This document shows positions 52,301-63,726 of a DNA stretch of 64,000 nucleotides, piece after piece. Source of the stretch: Ulva prolifera (Eukaryota; Chlorophyta; Ulvophyceae; Ulvales; Ulvaceae); NCBI GenBank assembly GCA_023078555.1, contig CM041203.1, positions 1,011,481 to 1,075,480 on the forward strand, given 5' to 3'. Each line of letters opens with the position of its first letter. Position 1 is the stretch's first letter. A program made the translations under genes and the position numbers. The notes beneath the pieces were generated by a model that was given only the letters and a program-made list of their open reading frames with translations, made no database searches and was not told where the DNA came from.

Positions 52301-55300
52301 GTGATGGTGTGTAGTCTTGATGAGCCTCGTCGCTACATCTGACCGCATGCAGCGCGGGAACAGAGTGCAGGCAGGGGAACCGGTGAACAGCAAGTCTGTG
52401 CACCAGGGCACCTCACGGTGCTCCCAGGGCATCTCACGGTGCTCCCAGGGCATCTCACGGTGCTCCCAGTTCACTGGCCCCCCCCGCAACCGCATCCACA
52501 CCGCAGCCGCGTAGCCCAAAAACCAGTGCTCCATCAAGGCAGCCGAGCTCGCGCGTGGGGCGCCTGCGTGGGTGCGTCACGGACGTCCGTGGTGTGCAGG
52601 AGCTGCTGCAGGGCCAGGACCAGCTGACGACGTCGGTGCGGCACGCGCACCGTGCCGACGGCTGGTTCAACATGCTCTGGACCTACCTCAGCATCGCCTT
52701 TGCAAACGTCGTCTTCCAGGGCCTCCTCAACATACACGTCCTCCTGGACAACCCCTTCGGCGACCACTGCTGCAAGTTCCCGCTGCGCTCGCACGTCGTG
52801 GAGCTGCTCAACTCGTCGCGCACGCTGCTCGCCCGCGCCGACATGCTGCCGCAGATGTTCACCGACATCTTTGGAGACGGCGGCACGCCGGACGGCGTGG
52901 AGCAGCCGCTGCCGTCCGCCGCCGCAGACTCGCGCGACCCCGTGCGGCATCCCCTTCCCCTGTGTCTGCCCGGGCCTCGTAGTGCCATGCATGCAGTGCA
53001 TGCACTGCGCAGATGAGGTTGCGCCTGCGCGTCGTCCATGGCGGGGGCCCACGCCAGGGAACACTCGAGCCCCCATGCTTTCGGAGGCCGAGCCAGGTGG
53101 GCCGCTCTTCAAACAGCATGCAGCAGCGCCGCTGACTGCTGTTCCCGCCACGCACACCCTCATGCATTGCAGCTGCCACAATTGTTCACGGTGCAGGGCT
53201 CGTCCGAGGGCAGCTTCCAGCCAGCAGGCGCGCCGTTTCCGGGCCACGTCGAGACGATGTCGGACCTCGGGCGGCTGTCGGAGCAGGACCTTGCCGCGAT
53301 GGCGGGCGCGCTCATCCAGGGGACTGCCCCCGCCCAGCTTCTCTCCACCGGTGCGCGCCCCCTGCTGCCCAGCCTCCCGCGCCCATGCTGTGGCATGCAC
53401 ATCACACGAGCTCCGGCCACCGCATGGCATCATCCTAACGCAGACCACGCCACAATGCAATCAACAGCACGCAGTCCGGACACATGCCGTGGGATGGTTC
53501 GATTAGCTGCAGTGAGGGGATGTGCGGGTGTGTTGTGCTTCTGCAGCTTGCAGTTGCGGTGACCGGCTCACGCTCACTGCGCCTGGGTGCTGTTGGCTGG
53601 AGTTCAGTCAAGAAGAAGGCAGGCTGCACATGTGGTTGCTGCGTGCGTCGGTGGTGGGCGCGCCATCGCGATGGCCATTGCATACGCTGTTGAGTGTGCT
53701 GTTCAATCACACCTGTGCCGCAGTGCCGGTGGACTTGTTGCGCACCAGCTGCTGCATCTCACGGTCGGCGCCGTTGGGCTGCGTAGTGTTGGAACAGCTC
53801 CTTCCATGCGTGCCGCTGACAACTGGAGTTGTGTCGTCTGGGATGAGCTTGCTGGGCCGTCATCTCGTGTGCCAGGCCCCCGATTGCCTTCTCACATCGG
53901 CGATGCTCCATGCCGGAGAACCTCTGCGGAGGCCGACAGCAGCAGCCCCTCCCCCCCCCCGGTGGGAAGGGTCCGCCGAATACATACATGCATGCTGCGG
54001 CGCGTGCAGGGGGCAGCCGGCCGGCCGCAGCAGCCCTGCAGCGGCGCAGCTCGCCGTACCCCTTCCAGCACGGCACCCCCGCCCAGCCCATGCTGTACGA
54101 GGTCGGCAGCCCCGAGCTACGGTACTCTGAGGCCCCCGACCGCCCAGAGGACGAGCCCCTGGTGACAATGCGCCGCGCCGCGTCCGCCGCGCCCTTCGCG
54201 ACCGACCTCCAGCCTGACGCCGTGCCTGCGGCCAAGCCCAGCCCAAAGAAACCAATGTGTGGCCCCCTCGCCACTGCGCTCCTTGCTCTGATGACACCTT
54301 GCTGCCGCGCCACTGTCGCTGTTTCATGACTTCTGCAGGGAATGTGGATACGATCATCTACTTGAGATTTCGGCTGCTTGTGCAAGCTGTCTCCCACAGT
54401 CGTGGTGTGCTGTGTGATGCGTGCTGTGTGTTTGGGCGGGAGCATGCAGCCCGGGAGGGGCGTCGCATGGCGCGGTCATGGTCGTGCTGCCGCGGTGTGC
54501 GCCGGGTGGTTGTACAGGCGGCGCCAGCGGGTGGACCTGACTGAGAGTGGGCCTGACTGAGGGCCCGGGGGTGCAGGCTGCATCGCATGAGCGCGCCGTT
54601 CCGCTTCCAAGGCACCTCCCAGAGCTCCGGCCACAACACCTCCCGCGACACCACGCCCAGCTCCCGCGGCGGCCGCGGCAGGAGCATCATGCGGGGCGCG
54701 TTGCCGCGCAAGCCCCCCGGCGCGGCGCGGACGCCTCCGCGCGCCCCCTCCCAGCCGTATGTGCACTTCAAGCCGAGCACGCTGCCGCCGCACGCCGCCA
54801 ACCCTGCCGACGGCTCGTCTGATGGTTCCCAGGAGGACGACCCCCTAAGCGTGGACTCTGCGGCGGCGCCGTACGACCACCAGCCGCCGCAGCCGCGCTC
54901 GCCGGTCGCGTCCGGCCCCTCCGGCCCCTCCGGCCGCTCACCGACCAGCGGGGGCATGGGGGCGGGGCTGTCGTCGGACACCGGGGCGGAGGGCACGCCG
55001 GACGAGGGAGGGCGCGGGGCGGGGGCCGCCGCGCCGCGACAGGCCGGGGCCGGCGGGCCGTTCGGGGGTACCGCGGTGGCGGTGCCGGTCCCCCGGAAGC
55101 AGGTGGAGGGGGGGGTGGTCGCGGAGGCGAGGGTGCAGCGGCCACGTGATGGGAGCACGTACGGTGCGCACCTGCCACACACCTCCTGCTACCTCGACAC
55201 TGTGTGCACATGCCATGCACTCTGGCCATCTCGAGGCTGCTCGTTTACAGCTTTTCACCGTTTGGGCGGTGGGCTGAACCGACGTGAGTGAGTGCGGCTG

Positions 55301-56941
55301 CGGCATGTTGCGCCCCCCTTCGCCAGGACACTTGAGCTCCTGGTTGACTCGGGGCATAGCCAGAGGCTTTACACCATCTCCAGAGGCAGATCGGTCACCG
55401 GGTGAGGCTGGCTGCATGGCGATCGCGGACTGCCGTGGCTACTTTCAGCCATACCGAAGGGCCTATAAAAGAAACACAAAAAACAAGGCGACTGGCCAGA
55501 CGCAGAGACATCTGAAAAGTTCTTCCGACGTTCCGATAAGCCGCGCGATCACCGCTGACGTGCTGGGCCCGTGCTGCGCAGGTGGCGTCCATGGAGTCAG
55601 GAGGTCGCGCAGCGTGGGGGCCCTGGCCACCGCCGCCGCGCTCCCAGGCGGCCCCCGCACCCCGGGCATCGCAGACAGCGTGCACCTCAGAGGCCCCCCG
55701 GGCTCCGCGGTGCGGCCCCTGCCCCCCCCCCCCCCCCCACACACACACATGCATGCATTCCATGCATTTGTGAAGCAGTCGAAGTTCATATACTCTTGCA
55801 CCCTGCCTTTGCATGTGTGGCCGCGGGGGCTTCTCTGCGGGTGTGTGCGTGGCGGGGGCCCCCGTCACGCCTTGCAATCGGTACACAAAGTATTGCGAAG
55901 ACAGATCTGCGGGTTACAAAGCCAGCAGGCAACGCATGCACCGCAGCATCTGCCGTGACTCCTCCTTTTGAGCCATGCAATGCACGTGAAAGAACCTGAG
56001 AAGCACAGTTTCATCTGGGTGTGGGGGTTGGAAGGCTGGATTCCGGCTGCTAAGCCTTGCATCGTGCCACGCATTGCGCCACTCACTGCGCGATGCACAG
56101 ACTCATGAAGCCCCGCACCCTGCTTTGCCCATGGTCGTGCAGACAAGCACGCTCCTCCGAGTGCGAGACTGACCAGAAAGCAGCACAAAACTTCACCGTA
56201 TTGAGCCAGATAGCACGTGGTATTCAACATGGTCCGTGTGCGGGTTGCAGTGCCTCCCAGCGCAATGCAGAGCTCAGCCCGTCCCTGTGTGGCTCCCATC
56301 TGCATGCATGGCGTGTGCAGGTGCTCAAGGCGGTGCAGGCACGCACGACGACGCCCACGACCGGCGCCGCCCCCTCCGACGCCGACACCCCCGAGTGTTC
56401 TGCCACCGTCGCCTTTGACCGCGCCACCACCCACAGCCCCACCGGCGACGCTCTCGGCGGCCACGGCAGCATGGAGCCGAGCGGCGGCTTAGGTGGCGAT
56501 GGCTCCGGCCGACGCTGGTTCAGCATGTTTGCGCGGCGCGCGAGCTCGATGCGTGCGAGCAGCGAGGGCGCCCTCGGCGCACCGGCGAGCGCGCCCGTGC
56601 TCGCGAGCATGCATGGGGGCGCCGCGGTGCCGGGAGCGCTGATCGGGATGTCAACGGACGTCGCGCAGCGGCGCATCGGCACGCAGGCGGTGTTCAACCC
56701 TGCGGCACACGTGAACGAGGACGACGCGGAGTTCCTGCGCAGCACGCCGGCGCTGTCGAATGGATCGGCTGGTGGGGACTCGCCGCTGGAGGAGATCCGG
56801 GAGCCTGCACAACCCAGCGGGTCGCCTGCTCTTGCGCGCACGAGCGAGCTCGCTGACATATCCGGCTCGGGCACGCAGAGTTCTTTGTCTTTACCGATTG
56901 ACAAAAGGCAGGTCCTGCCAAACTTACAGACGAGGTTGTAG
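49317..56941 (+). CDS. Bestrophin-family anion channel with long disordered C-terminal tail
   Basis: Bestrophins are pentameric chloride/bicarbonate channels; algal thylakoid members supply bicarbonate for carbon concentration. Exons in phase: 49317-49421, 49729-49963, 50036-50128, 50195-50368, then about 50971-51159 (entry junction unresolved), 51695-52048, 52600-52941, 53173-53350, 54010-54256, 54577-55163, 55582-55709, 56321-56941; about 1085 residues. Family signs: PFNTRNFKATVF at the N-terminal side, the span FILGLFTTLVINRWWSLR, helix KELVRLINLAHILV, QTLNKYGLVNADEWQTI, the span HLVSFTVHFYLFFWATYMG, FANVVFQGLLNI and the acidic clasp region DNPFGDHCCKFP. After about residue 500 comes a roughly 550-residue tail, rich in Ser, Pro, Gly and Arg, with RRSS, RRASS and SVDSAA-like phosphosites. 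No plastid transit peptide is apparent, so the membrane is uncertain. An intron (52049-52599) holds 21-bp tandem repeats. Confidence 0.85.
52409..52470. repeat. 21-bp tandem repeat (3 copies), intronic
   Basis: Three near-identical units of CACGGTGCTCCCAGGGCATCT-type sequence within the bestrophin intron 52049-52599. Confidence 0.85.
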
Positions 56942-57456
56942 ACGGTAGGTCGTTTGTGCTTGTGTCATATTCTCTGGCATGGTGAGTTTGTCAGCTGACT
57001 TCACAATAGACACACATTTGCATAGCGTTCGTAGCAAGTAGTGAATACAGAATCAAATTAATACAGAGTTGCAGTGATGAAGATGCGAGCCATTCGGACA
57101 CGAGCTGCATGCGTGTGTTGTGACTTTCCATAGATAAGTTGGAAATCCCCGGTTACATCTCGACATACGTTTTCGAGCCAGGCCTTGCTCGCACGCCTGA
57201 CTCGCCTCAATCACAGAAAAGTGACGATCGACTCTCGTTTGCGCCCAGCAGATCAGTGTCTACTTGGATTCGGCGTCAGCTGCCGGCTCTGGCGTTGGTG
57301 GCTTCTGCTCGATCTCTCCGCTTTGCTGCAATCACGAGGCAAACGTCAGCTGTGTCACGCAGTCCAACCAGCCGAGTTCTCTACGTTCACATCAGTGTAC
57401 ATGTCCGAGCTTTGCACTGCGCCTGTGTTCAAGCAGGATATCATATGCACAACTCC
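56942..57456. other. Convergent 3' spacer
   Basis: Lies between the bestrophin stop and the acyl carrier protein stop. AT-richer than its surroundings. TTACA at 57153-57157 reads TGTAA on the minus strand, a possible acyl carrier protein poly(A) signal about 300 bases past the stop. Confidence 0.4.
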
Positions 57457-58238
57457 TCAGGCAAGGGGAACGGGTAGGCTGCGTACGATCTTCTCGACGA
57501 GATCCGCGACGTCTTGGACTACAGTGATAGTGTCAGCGACGACATTGTCGGAGATCTCAAATCCGAACTTGTCTTCCAGGGCCATCATCATCTCGACCTG
57601 CATCCGCGCTGAGCTGAATCAGCATGAGAGCGGTAACAGCTGCCGCAATGCGTACAAAACGACACGCTTCACCACACGCGTAGATACGATAATGGTAAGG
57701 GCGTGAATTCACTCCGTGTTTCATCATAGCGTGCAATAGGCGTGCACATACCGTGTCAAGCGAGTCAGCCTTGAGGTCCTCCTCGAACCTGGCTGTAGGT
57801 GTCACCTACATGAACGACGCCAGTATCAGCAACGACACCCTCTGAGTAGAGCGATGTGATGTGACAGCCGTGAAACTGCCGCTGGGGAATGCCTAGTTTG
57901 ACCGTCGTACCTGCTCCAGGTCGACGCCTAGTTGCTCTGCAACGACTTCCCGGACATCATCGATAACAGCCTGCAGACAAAAAAAAATATTTGCTACAGT
58001 ACAATTGAATGGCAAAATCAGCTTCCAAGGCAGCTCTGCTGACTTGAAATGGTAGGGTGGACAGGTGGGAGTGCACCGGCACCGCCGTACAGCAGGCGGG
58101 CGGGCTGGGTCGAGCGCACAGGATGAATATTTCAGGGCAGAGACTATTAGCAGAGACTATTACGTGAAGTCAGACAGCAATTGACTGGCGTCGTACCGCA
58201 GGTACCACGCGCACGGTGCGGCGTGCCTTGGCTGCCAT
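57457..58238 (-). CDS. Acyl carrier protein, plastid type
   Basis: Carries growing acyl chains on a 4'-phosphopantetheine arm for type II fatty acid synthesis. Four phase-0 exons on the minus strand: 58238-58197, 57970-57911, 57805-57752, 57597-57457; 98 residues. The residues are: a short basic leader (MAAKARRTVRVVPA), helix I (AVIDDVREVVAEQLGVDLEQ), VTPTARFEEDLKADSLDT with the DSL serine that accepts the prosthetic group, helix II VEMMMALEDKFGFEI, and helices III-IV (VVADTITVVQDVADLVEKIV). The DSL serine and the invariant acidic residues of helix II are all present, so it should be functional. The leader is short for a plastid transit peptide (usually 40 to 60 residues) though it ends in the typical V-X-V-V-P-A; an upstream exon with the real start is likely. 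A mitochondrial form is less likely from the helix II sequence. Confidence 0.93.
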
Positions 58239-59208
58239 GATTGGCGCCCGGATCTGCATACATGAGAGATCAAAATGTGGAGTTTCACGAAATATCCTGC
58301 TGAAAGCTGCAGCTGCTGCGTTGGAAAGGAGTGCGTGCCTGCACTCGTGTGGTGAACATGATGGCGTAGACGGTGAAGCTGGGTCGATGAGAGAGAGAAC
58401 AGGGCGGTCTTTCAGCAAGAGGCAATAGGGGAGATGGTGAGTCTGAGAGGTGTATTTCAAGCCAGCTCAAGCAGCACATGGTTGGGACCTGTAGATGGCG
58501 CTGCAGACTGCGTTGGCGCGCTGACACATCAGATCCGGGATGCCAGAAGGCCATGCATGAGCCGCAGCTCCCATGCGCACGGGGGTGGAGCCCCCAACCA
58601 GGCTCGATCACGGCTGCACTGGCTCTGATTGACACAGGTGTCACCATGAGATTCCTCAGGCCCTGAACTCAGCAGTCTACCCCGCAAGGAAGCGGCCCTG
58701 CAGGGTCTCGTGCGCCGGGCAGCCAAAGCGGCGTCGAAAGCTCCATGGTTGCCCACGGGGCTCATGCTGATGGTGCCCTCCCCTGCCGGACGTGCTGCAA
58801 TGTGAGTCTGGCAAGTACAGACCTCCCAAAGGGTCTGCAGGTACATCTTGCTCTCAAGCCGGTGTCACCGCGTGTACGCTGGCTGTCTGAACGCGCGTCT
58901 GCCAAGTGTACCTGTTGCGCACAACGTCGTTCAAGTAACCATGCTTCGCTTATGGACCTGCCCATCATCGGACTCTTATGCTCCAATGGTAATACGTGCA
59001 CCCATGTCGCGCATTATGGCTCTGTAGAATGGCTGGACTAGCTTCGCGGCAGTCCATTTCAGGGACGACCTTCCCAATTTCGACTGTTTCAGCAATACTT
59101 ACCATACATTTCGCTTGCCACCTCCTCATCTTTTATAATTTATTTTTGCTGTCTGAAAATCAAGTGAAGCATACGGCGGAAACAAGCTCCTTTTCAGAGG
59201 AGACAATC
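58239..59208. other. Spacer, probable 5' end of acyl carrier protein gene
   Basis: Between oppositely oriented genes. A missing first exon of the acyl carrier protein is expected on the minus strand here; stretches at 58690-58800 encode an Ala/Arg-rich peptide (AALAARRTRPCRAASLRGR) that would suit a transit peptide, but I could not join it in frame. Confidence 0.35.
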
Positions 59209-59709
59209 ATGGCACGTTCGAAGGGCCTGGCAGAAGTCAGCCTTGACGCCCTTGGCGGACAACGTGCTGTAAGTGACAATGTCAGTGTCTGTTTGACTTG
59301 GCTCGATTCGTGACACATCGGGTGCGCGCTGCCGATAGAATCACCAGTGCCACATGGTGTCTGCTTTCAGCGCCTCACACAGGCCATGCTAGGCACTGCT
59401 GCTCTTGAACCTGGATGTCGACTGTCAAACAGCACGGGCATCACACTTTCCTCAAGCAGCAGAGCACCTTCAACCTGGCCTGGTCGGCTTGATTGCCCAT
59501 ACCATGTTTCACGACAGAGGCCACAACTCCGCCTTTCCGCAGCCAGACATCAGCTTAGCGCGGCCAGAATGCAGTCTGGTGTGACGCTAACACCAGCTCA
59601 ACATAGCCTCCCTGCAACCAACAAAGGTGGCTCCTGGGTAAACATGAGAATGGCACGTTTATTGCGCATGTGCACCCTTTCAGGTGTTCGACCCACCCGG
59701 TTTGTGTAG
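59209..59709 (+). CDS. Possible small gene, unknown
   Basis: ATG at 59209 opens a 20-codon exon (MARSKGLAEVSLDALGGQRA) ending at a strong donor GTAAGT (59269). A phase-0 acceptor (TTTCAG, exon from 59371) continues to a stop at 59707-59709, total 132 residues. The second part is basic and Ser/Arg-rich without recognisable fold. The good splice signals argue for transcription; the peptide itself is unconvincing beyond the first 40 residues, and the real gene may use another second exon. Confidence 0.25.
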
Positions 59710-59976
59710 GCGCGCTTGTCAGTTGTGCGCTCCCAAGGGGCCAAGTACCCTCCCCGCCCCAACAGCCACCACATCCACGCCCGCGCACCGCCCATACACT
59801 CACCCCCACAGCCCGCAGCCACCCGGGCACTGCATCACTCTCCACCCCCTGCCCCTCATCCCCCAGCAGCCCCTGCGGCTACACCCCGCGCCCCTCCCCA
59901 GCAGCCCCCTCATGCCACGCCTCTGTCATAAAAAGGCTGCATCCGCTGCGAGCTGCCCTCGGGGGCTGGCCCGCCA

Positions 59977-61786
59977 TCAGTCAGAGTCGGAGTCGGAGTC
60001 GCACGGCAGCAGCGCGGCCGCGCAGTCGACGTCATCGCCGTCCGCCACCTCGAGGGGCACGAGCGACATGCCGGGGTGGTGGAAGCACACGGCGTCGGCG
60101 GCGGCCGCCCCCCGCAGCTGCACGCCCTGCACGCTGCACGCCTCATCCACCTGCACTCCCCACACACATCGGTCCTGTCCTTCCCTTTCTCTACAGCACG
60201 ATGCGGTCACAGCCTACTGCGCAGACGAACACCGGAGAGGCAGAGTATCAGCAACGGAATCATCAGGCACCACTCAAACTCGATGGCTCCCCCGTCCGCA
60301 CGTACAAGCAGAGGTGACGGGCTCACTGGAACAGGGCATGTGGAGCAGGGCACGCAGTGTAGGGCCTCGGCCTCGGCCTCGGTGATGTCGTCCTCGAACT
60401 CGAGGTTGATCGACTCGGCGTGCGCACGCATGACGGGCCCGCAGTGCAGGGGCGCACCGCTATGGGTTCCTCGAGGGACTTGAGGAGGACGGAGGTGCAC
60501 GGCAGCGGCTCCGCCGCGTCGCTGCGCTGCGAGACGGCCTCGTGCAGGCGCTGCTTTGCGTCGGTGTGGTGCGGCCGTATGCTGGCGAGCGCCTCCGCCG
60601 TCGGCCCGGTTGCTTCTGATAGGGTCGGGATGTCCTGCATGGACGGGGCGGGCCTCACGCACGGCGAGGGGTGCGGATGGGCTGTGGCAGTGGCCGGGAT
60701 GAGCACTTGGGGCGTTTGAGTGCGAATGAAGCGATCTGCTCAGCTGTGTGCCTGGGTGGAGCCGGCTGCTGGCTGCAGAGCCTGCGAGGTAGATGCAGGC
60801 TTCATGCTTGCGCTATGAACTCATCTGTACGAGCCTGCCTGGCCGTTGTATGCGAGGGATGCAAGAGCGGCCTGTTGCCGAGCATGTGAGCCGCTGGCGT
60901 TGGGACGGGGTGGGCCAGGTGCGGGAGCACACCAGGGGTTGATCTAGCCACCAGTTGACGAGGAGGGTCATCCTCACGTCCTCCATGTTGGCGCTCTCGA
61001 GCACGCCATGCGCATGGCCTCCATCAAACACAAGCACATTGCCTTGCCTTGGCCAGCATAGGACACAGGCTGTGGGTGAGTCCGGCACAGCGCTCCCGGC
61101 TGCCTCGTCATACACCTGATCGATCACAACTGTGGGTGCTGCAAAGCAGCAGGTCGGTCAGCGGTGTGCTGTTGATGATACAGGGGGCTGGCGTAAGGAA
61201 TGCAATTCTGCACGCCTCCCATGCGTGAGCTGTGAATTGGGTGGCAAAAGGCGTAGATGCTACGGCTCATGTGGCCAACTGTGAAGCTCGTCAAGACGCA
61301 CCTTGCCTCTGCTTGGTTTTGTCGCCTGTCAGGTACACGACAGACGAGTACTGAGGATGCTTCATGGTGCCATCGGTCTGTAAGGCCTTCTCGTCCTTAT
61401 CGAAATGGAAAGCAAGGCCTTTTCCTTCTTCATACTTCTGCATATCGGCATTCCGGCGATGTGAGACACGTGGGGCAGTTCTGCAGGGCGCTGTGTGTAC
61501 AGGCTGTTGCAGGAGGCCTGTCTTCCACAGTTGTCCTTACCTGCACCCAGAATTCCACGCCCGCGAAATCAGAGGACACCATTGGTGCCGTTATGCTGTT
61601 GTAGATCTGGGCAATCAAGATCTCAATTGCCAAGCTCGAGGCACGCCCGATCTCCTCCTTCGGAATCCAAAGATTGTCACACTCAGAGGAGCACAGCGCC
61701 TCGCATTCACTCCGTAAACACTCCTCGAAGGTTGGAAATGATGTGAGATGAAACAATTTCACACGCTCCTTTTCAAAAGACGTCAT
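59977..61786 (-). CDS. 2-oxoglutarate/Fe(II)-dependent oxygenase
   Basis: Double-stranded beta-helix hydroxylase of unknown substrate. Minus-strand exons: 61786-61541, 61437-61302, 61138-60933, 60634-60458, 60413-60354, 60150-59977; 332 residues. Exon 1 is helical (FPTFEECLRSECEAL, IGRASSLAIEILIAQIYNSI). The core has FHFDKDE with metal ligands H93 and D95, MKHPQYSSVVYLTG, then PRQGNVLVFDGGHAHGVLES with the distal His (H169 or H171) and RMTLLVNWW with the 2OG-binding Arg (R183), all in family order. The C-terminal part is helical and ends in an acidic Ser-Asp run. Junctions among exons 1 to 4 fit perfectly. Between 60458 and 60413 the reading frame changes, explained either by a 44-base intron (GTGCGC...GAG) or by a one- or two-base sequence error or frameshift mutation. 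Confidence 0.85.
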
Positions 61787-62946
61787 TGCTGCACAGCACT
61801 GCGTATACACGTCGAGACACACGAGCCAGCTCGTCAGCCAAAGCCTCAACAAGGCGACAATGCAACACAGAAAATAACTTTATTGGTGTCTTGTGATTCT
61901 TTGTGGTAGCGCAGTTGTATCAACTCGGAATGCGGATCCAACGCGTACGGCACCTCCGGCTGCCATAAAGCCGTGCTGTACCGCCACAAAATTATTCCCC
62001 ACGCAGGCGTGCGATTGGCCCGCTCCCTTTTGACGACCTGAGGTGCCTGAATCTGCGAAAGGCTGGCGTGAGCTTTATCTGTCGCGTTCTCGTCACGTTC
62101 ATGTTTCAACGCAGGGCAGCAGTGGCGACGGTGGACTCATGCCCCTCTGCAAACCGGCGCGCCACACATGCAGTCCAATCACAGCATGCGACACTGCATT
62201 TCCCGGTGGTGCGCACAAACGCTGGTGCCTCATGTGGTGTATGCGCACGTGGCGTCTACTTTTCTCGGCCTTGTGCACAAGAGCATGCTCGATCCTAGCG
62301 CTACAGCGCCATGCACACCCACGTAATCTTGCTTGTTGAACGAGCCATGCGACCGCGTGATCAAGGAGGCCTTCTTCTCCCGCCTCCAGTTTGAATGTTC
62401 CCATCGACAAACCAATCTGATCAGATGATGAGCCCAAGAGGTGCAGATGTGTGCGTTACGATGCTCTGAAATGCTCTGAAGGGCAGAATAAACAACCGCC
62501 GGGCTGCATGATCAGCATGAACAACCTCCTCCTTGAGATTGTATTATATCAAAGGCCCCAGCGACCTCTTCGATGCCTAGGCCGTCTAAATAGACGCCAA
62601 ATCAGTCACACAGCCACATGCACGCTGCCAGAGCAGCCATCCAGCCACATGGGTGTGCTCCCTTCGTGAGACGCACTGCTAGCCATCAATCCGCTGCAGG
62701 CAAAATCCACGTAACAATAAAGTACATGCTTGATACTTTAGCATGCCGGAGCGCCGTATATGCACAACAGCGAAGGCAGATTCTTGTGTGCAGGCATGTA
62801 GAGTGGCCTGAAACCTCCACCTGCAGGCAGCTCACTTACAGGCCCTCCACTCTTCCGGTGGATGCGATGCACTGCATGCAAGAGATCGCCACAGTCCAGC
62901 CGAGTCGAGCTCATGAGCTGCTCAGCTGCCCTCTGTTCACCTGCCG

Positions 62947-62986
62947 TGACAGGCAAAGGATGCCCCGGGGCATCCTTTGCCTGTCA
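62947..62986. repeat. Perfect 40-bp palindrome
   Basis: Two 20-bp arms (first arm TGACAGGCAAAGGATGCCCC) meet without any spacer. Confidence 0.95.
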
Positions 62987-63032
62987 TATAGCATCATTTC
63001 AAACAGGCCTGTTTGAAGAAATGATGCTATAT
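62986..63032. repeat. Near-perfect 47-bp palindrome, abutting the previous one
   Basis: Left arm from ATATAGCATCATTTC to AAACAGG and right arm its complement, broken only by an extra GAA triplet in the right arm. It shares one base with the 40-bp palindrome. Confidence 0.9.
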
Positions 63033-63726
63033 TTATTCACCCCGATGCCGCGCCCCTCAGGGCCTAGAGGCTGATCTGGAGCATAGCTCCTGTGTCACAC
63101 GCAGAGTGGAGATTCAATGGTGAATGCAGTGCACGTGTGGTGGCGCCATCCACGGTTCCAAACCCATGTTGCAACAGCCTGGAGCTTATGCGCAGAGCAT
63201 GCTAGTGCGTGTGTCTGTCCATCTGAATTTTTACAATGACCTCCATGCAAGAAAGATCTATATCAAAATTACATTTCTGGCGGAGGACTAATCATCAGTT
63301 CATTGACATGCCACGTGTGGCCCAATGCATGGGTACATAGCATACACAAACAGCTGCTGCCTCTCTCAAGACACCCCCCTGAGACCCTGAAGATCCGGGT
63401 GGCTATGACACCATCGAGGCGTCTACTAGCATGAATCATGACCGGTACCAGTGCCGGCCTGGCCAAGTTGAAGTGCTAGATAGCTAGGCCCTGGCCAGCT
63501 GATGCCACACTCCACCCTCAGCACTCTACAAGTACACTGTCTCCAGCTACACTTTCCACTCCAACCTGAGGCCTGCCAGTGCTTGACAGAAGCATGCTAT
63601 CTGGGTCTACAACCGTGGAGCTTCCAGCTTCCTGGCTAACATGACAAGGACCGCAAGAGCGCCCAGAGTGGCAGCCCTGCATGCGCAGCGAATACCAGTC
63701 ACAGCACTGATGCCAGTCTCAGACTA

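Larger units (their letters stand above)
61787..63726. other. Spacer with palindromes, no confident gene
   Basis: Probably contains the promoter of the minus-strand 2OG oxygenase at its left end. Only short random frames otherwise, plus the two palindromes at 62947-63032. Confidence 0.45.

Noticed and set aside
55720..55760. C-run followed by CA repeat as possible coding Pro stretch in bestrophin
   Set aside because: It follows a GTGCGG donor at 55710 that keeps phase with the next exon, so it is intronic simple sequence.
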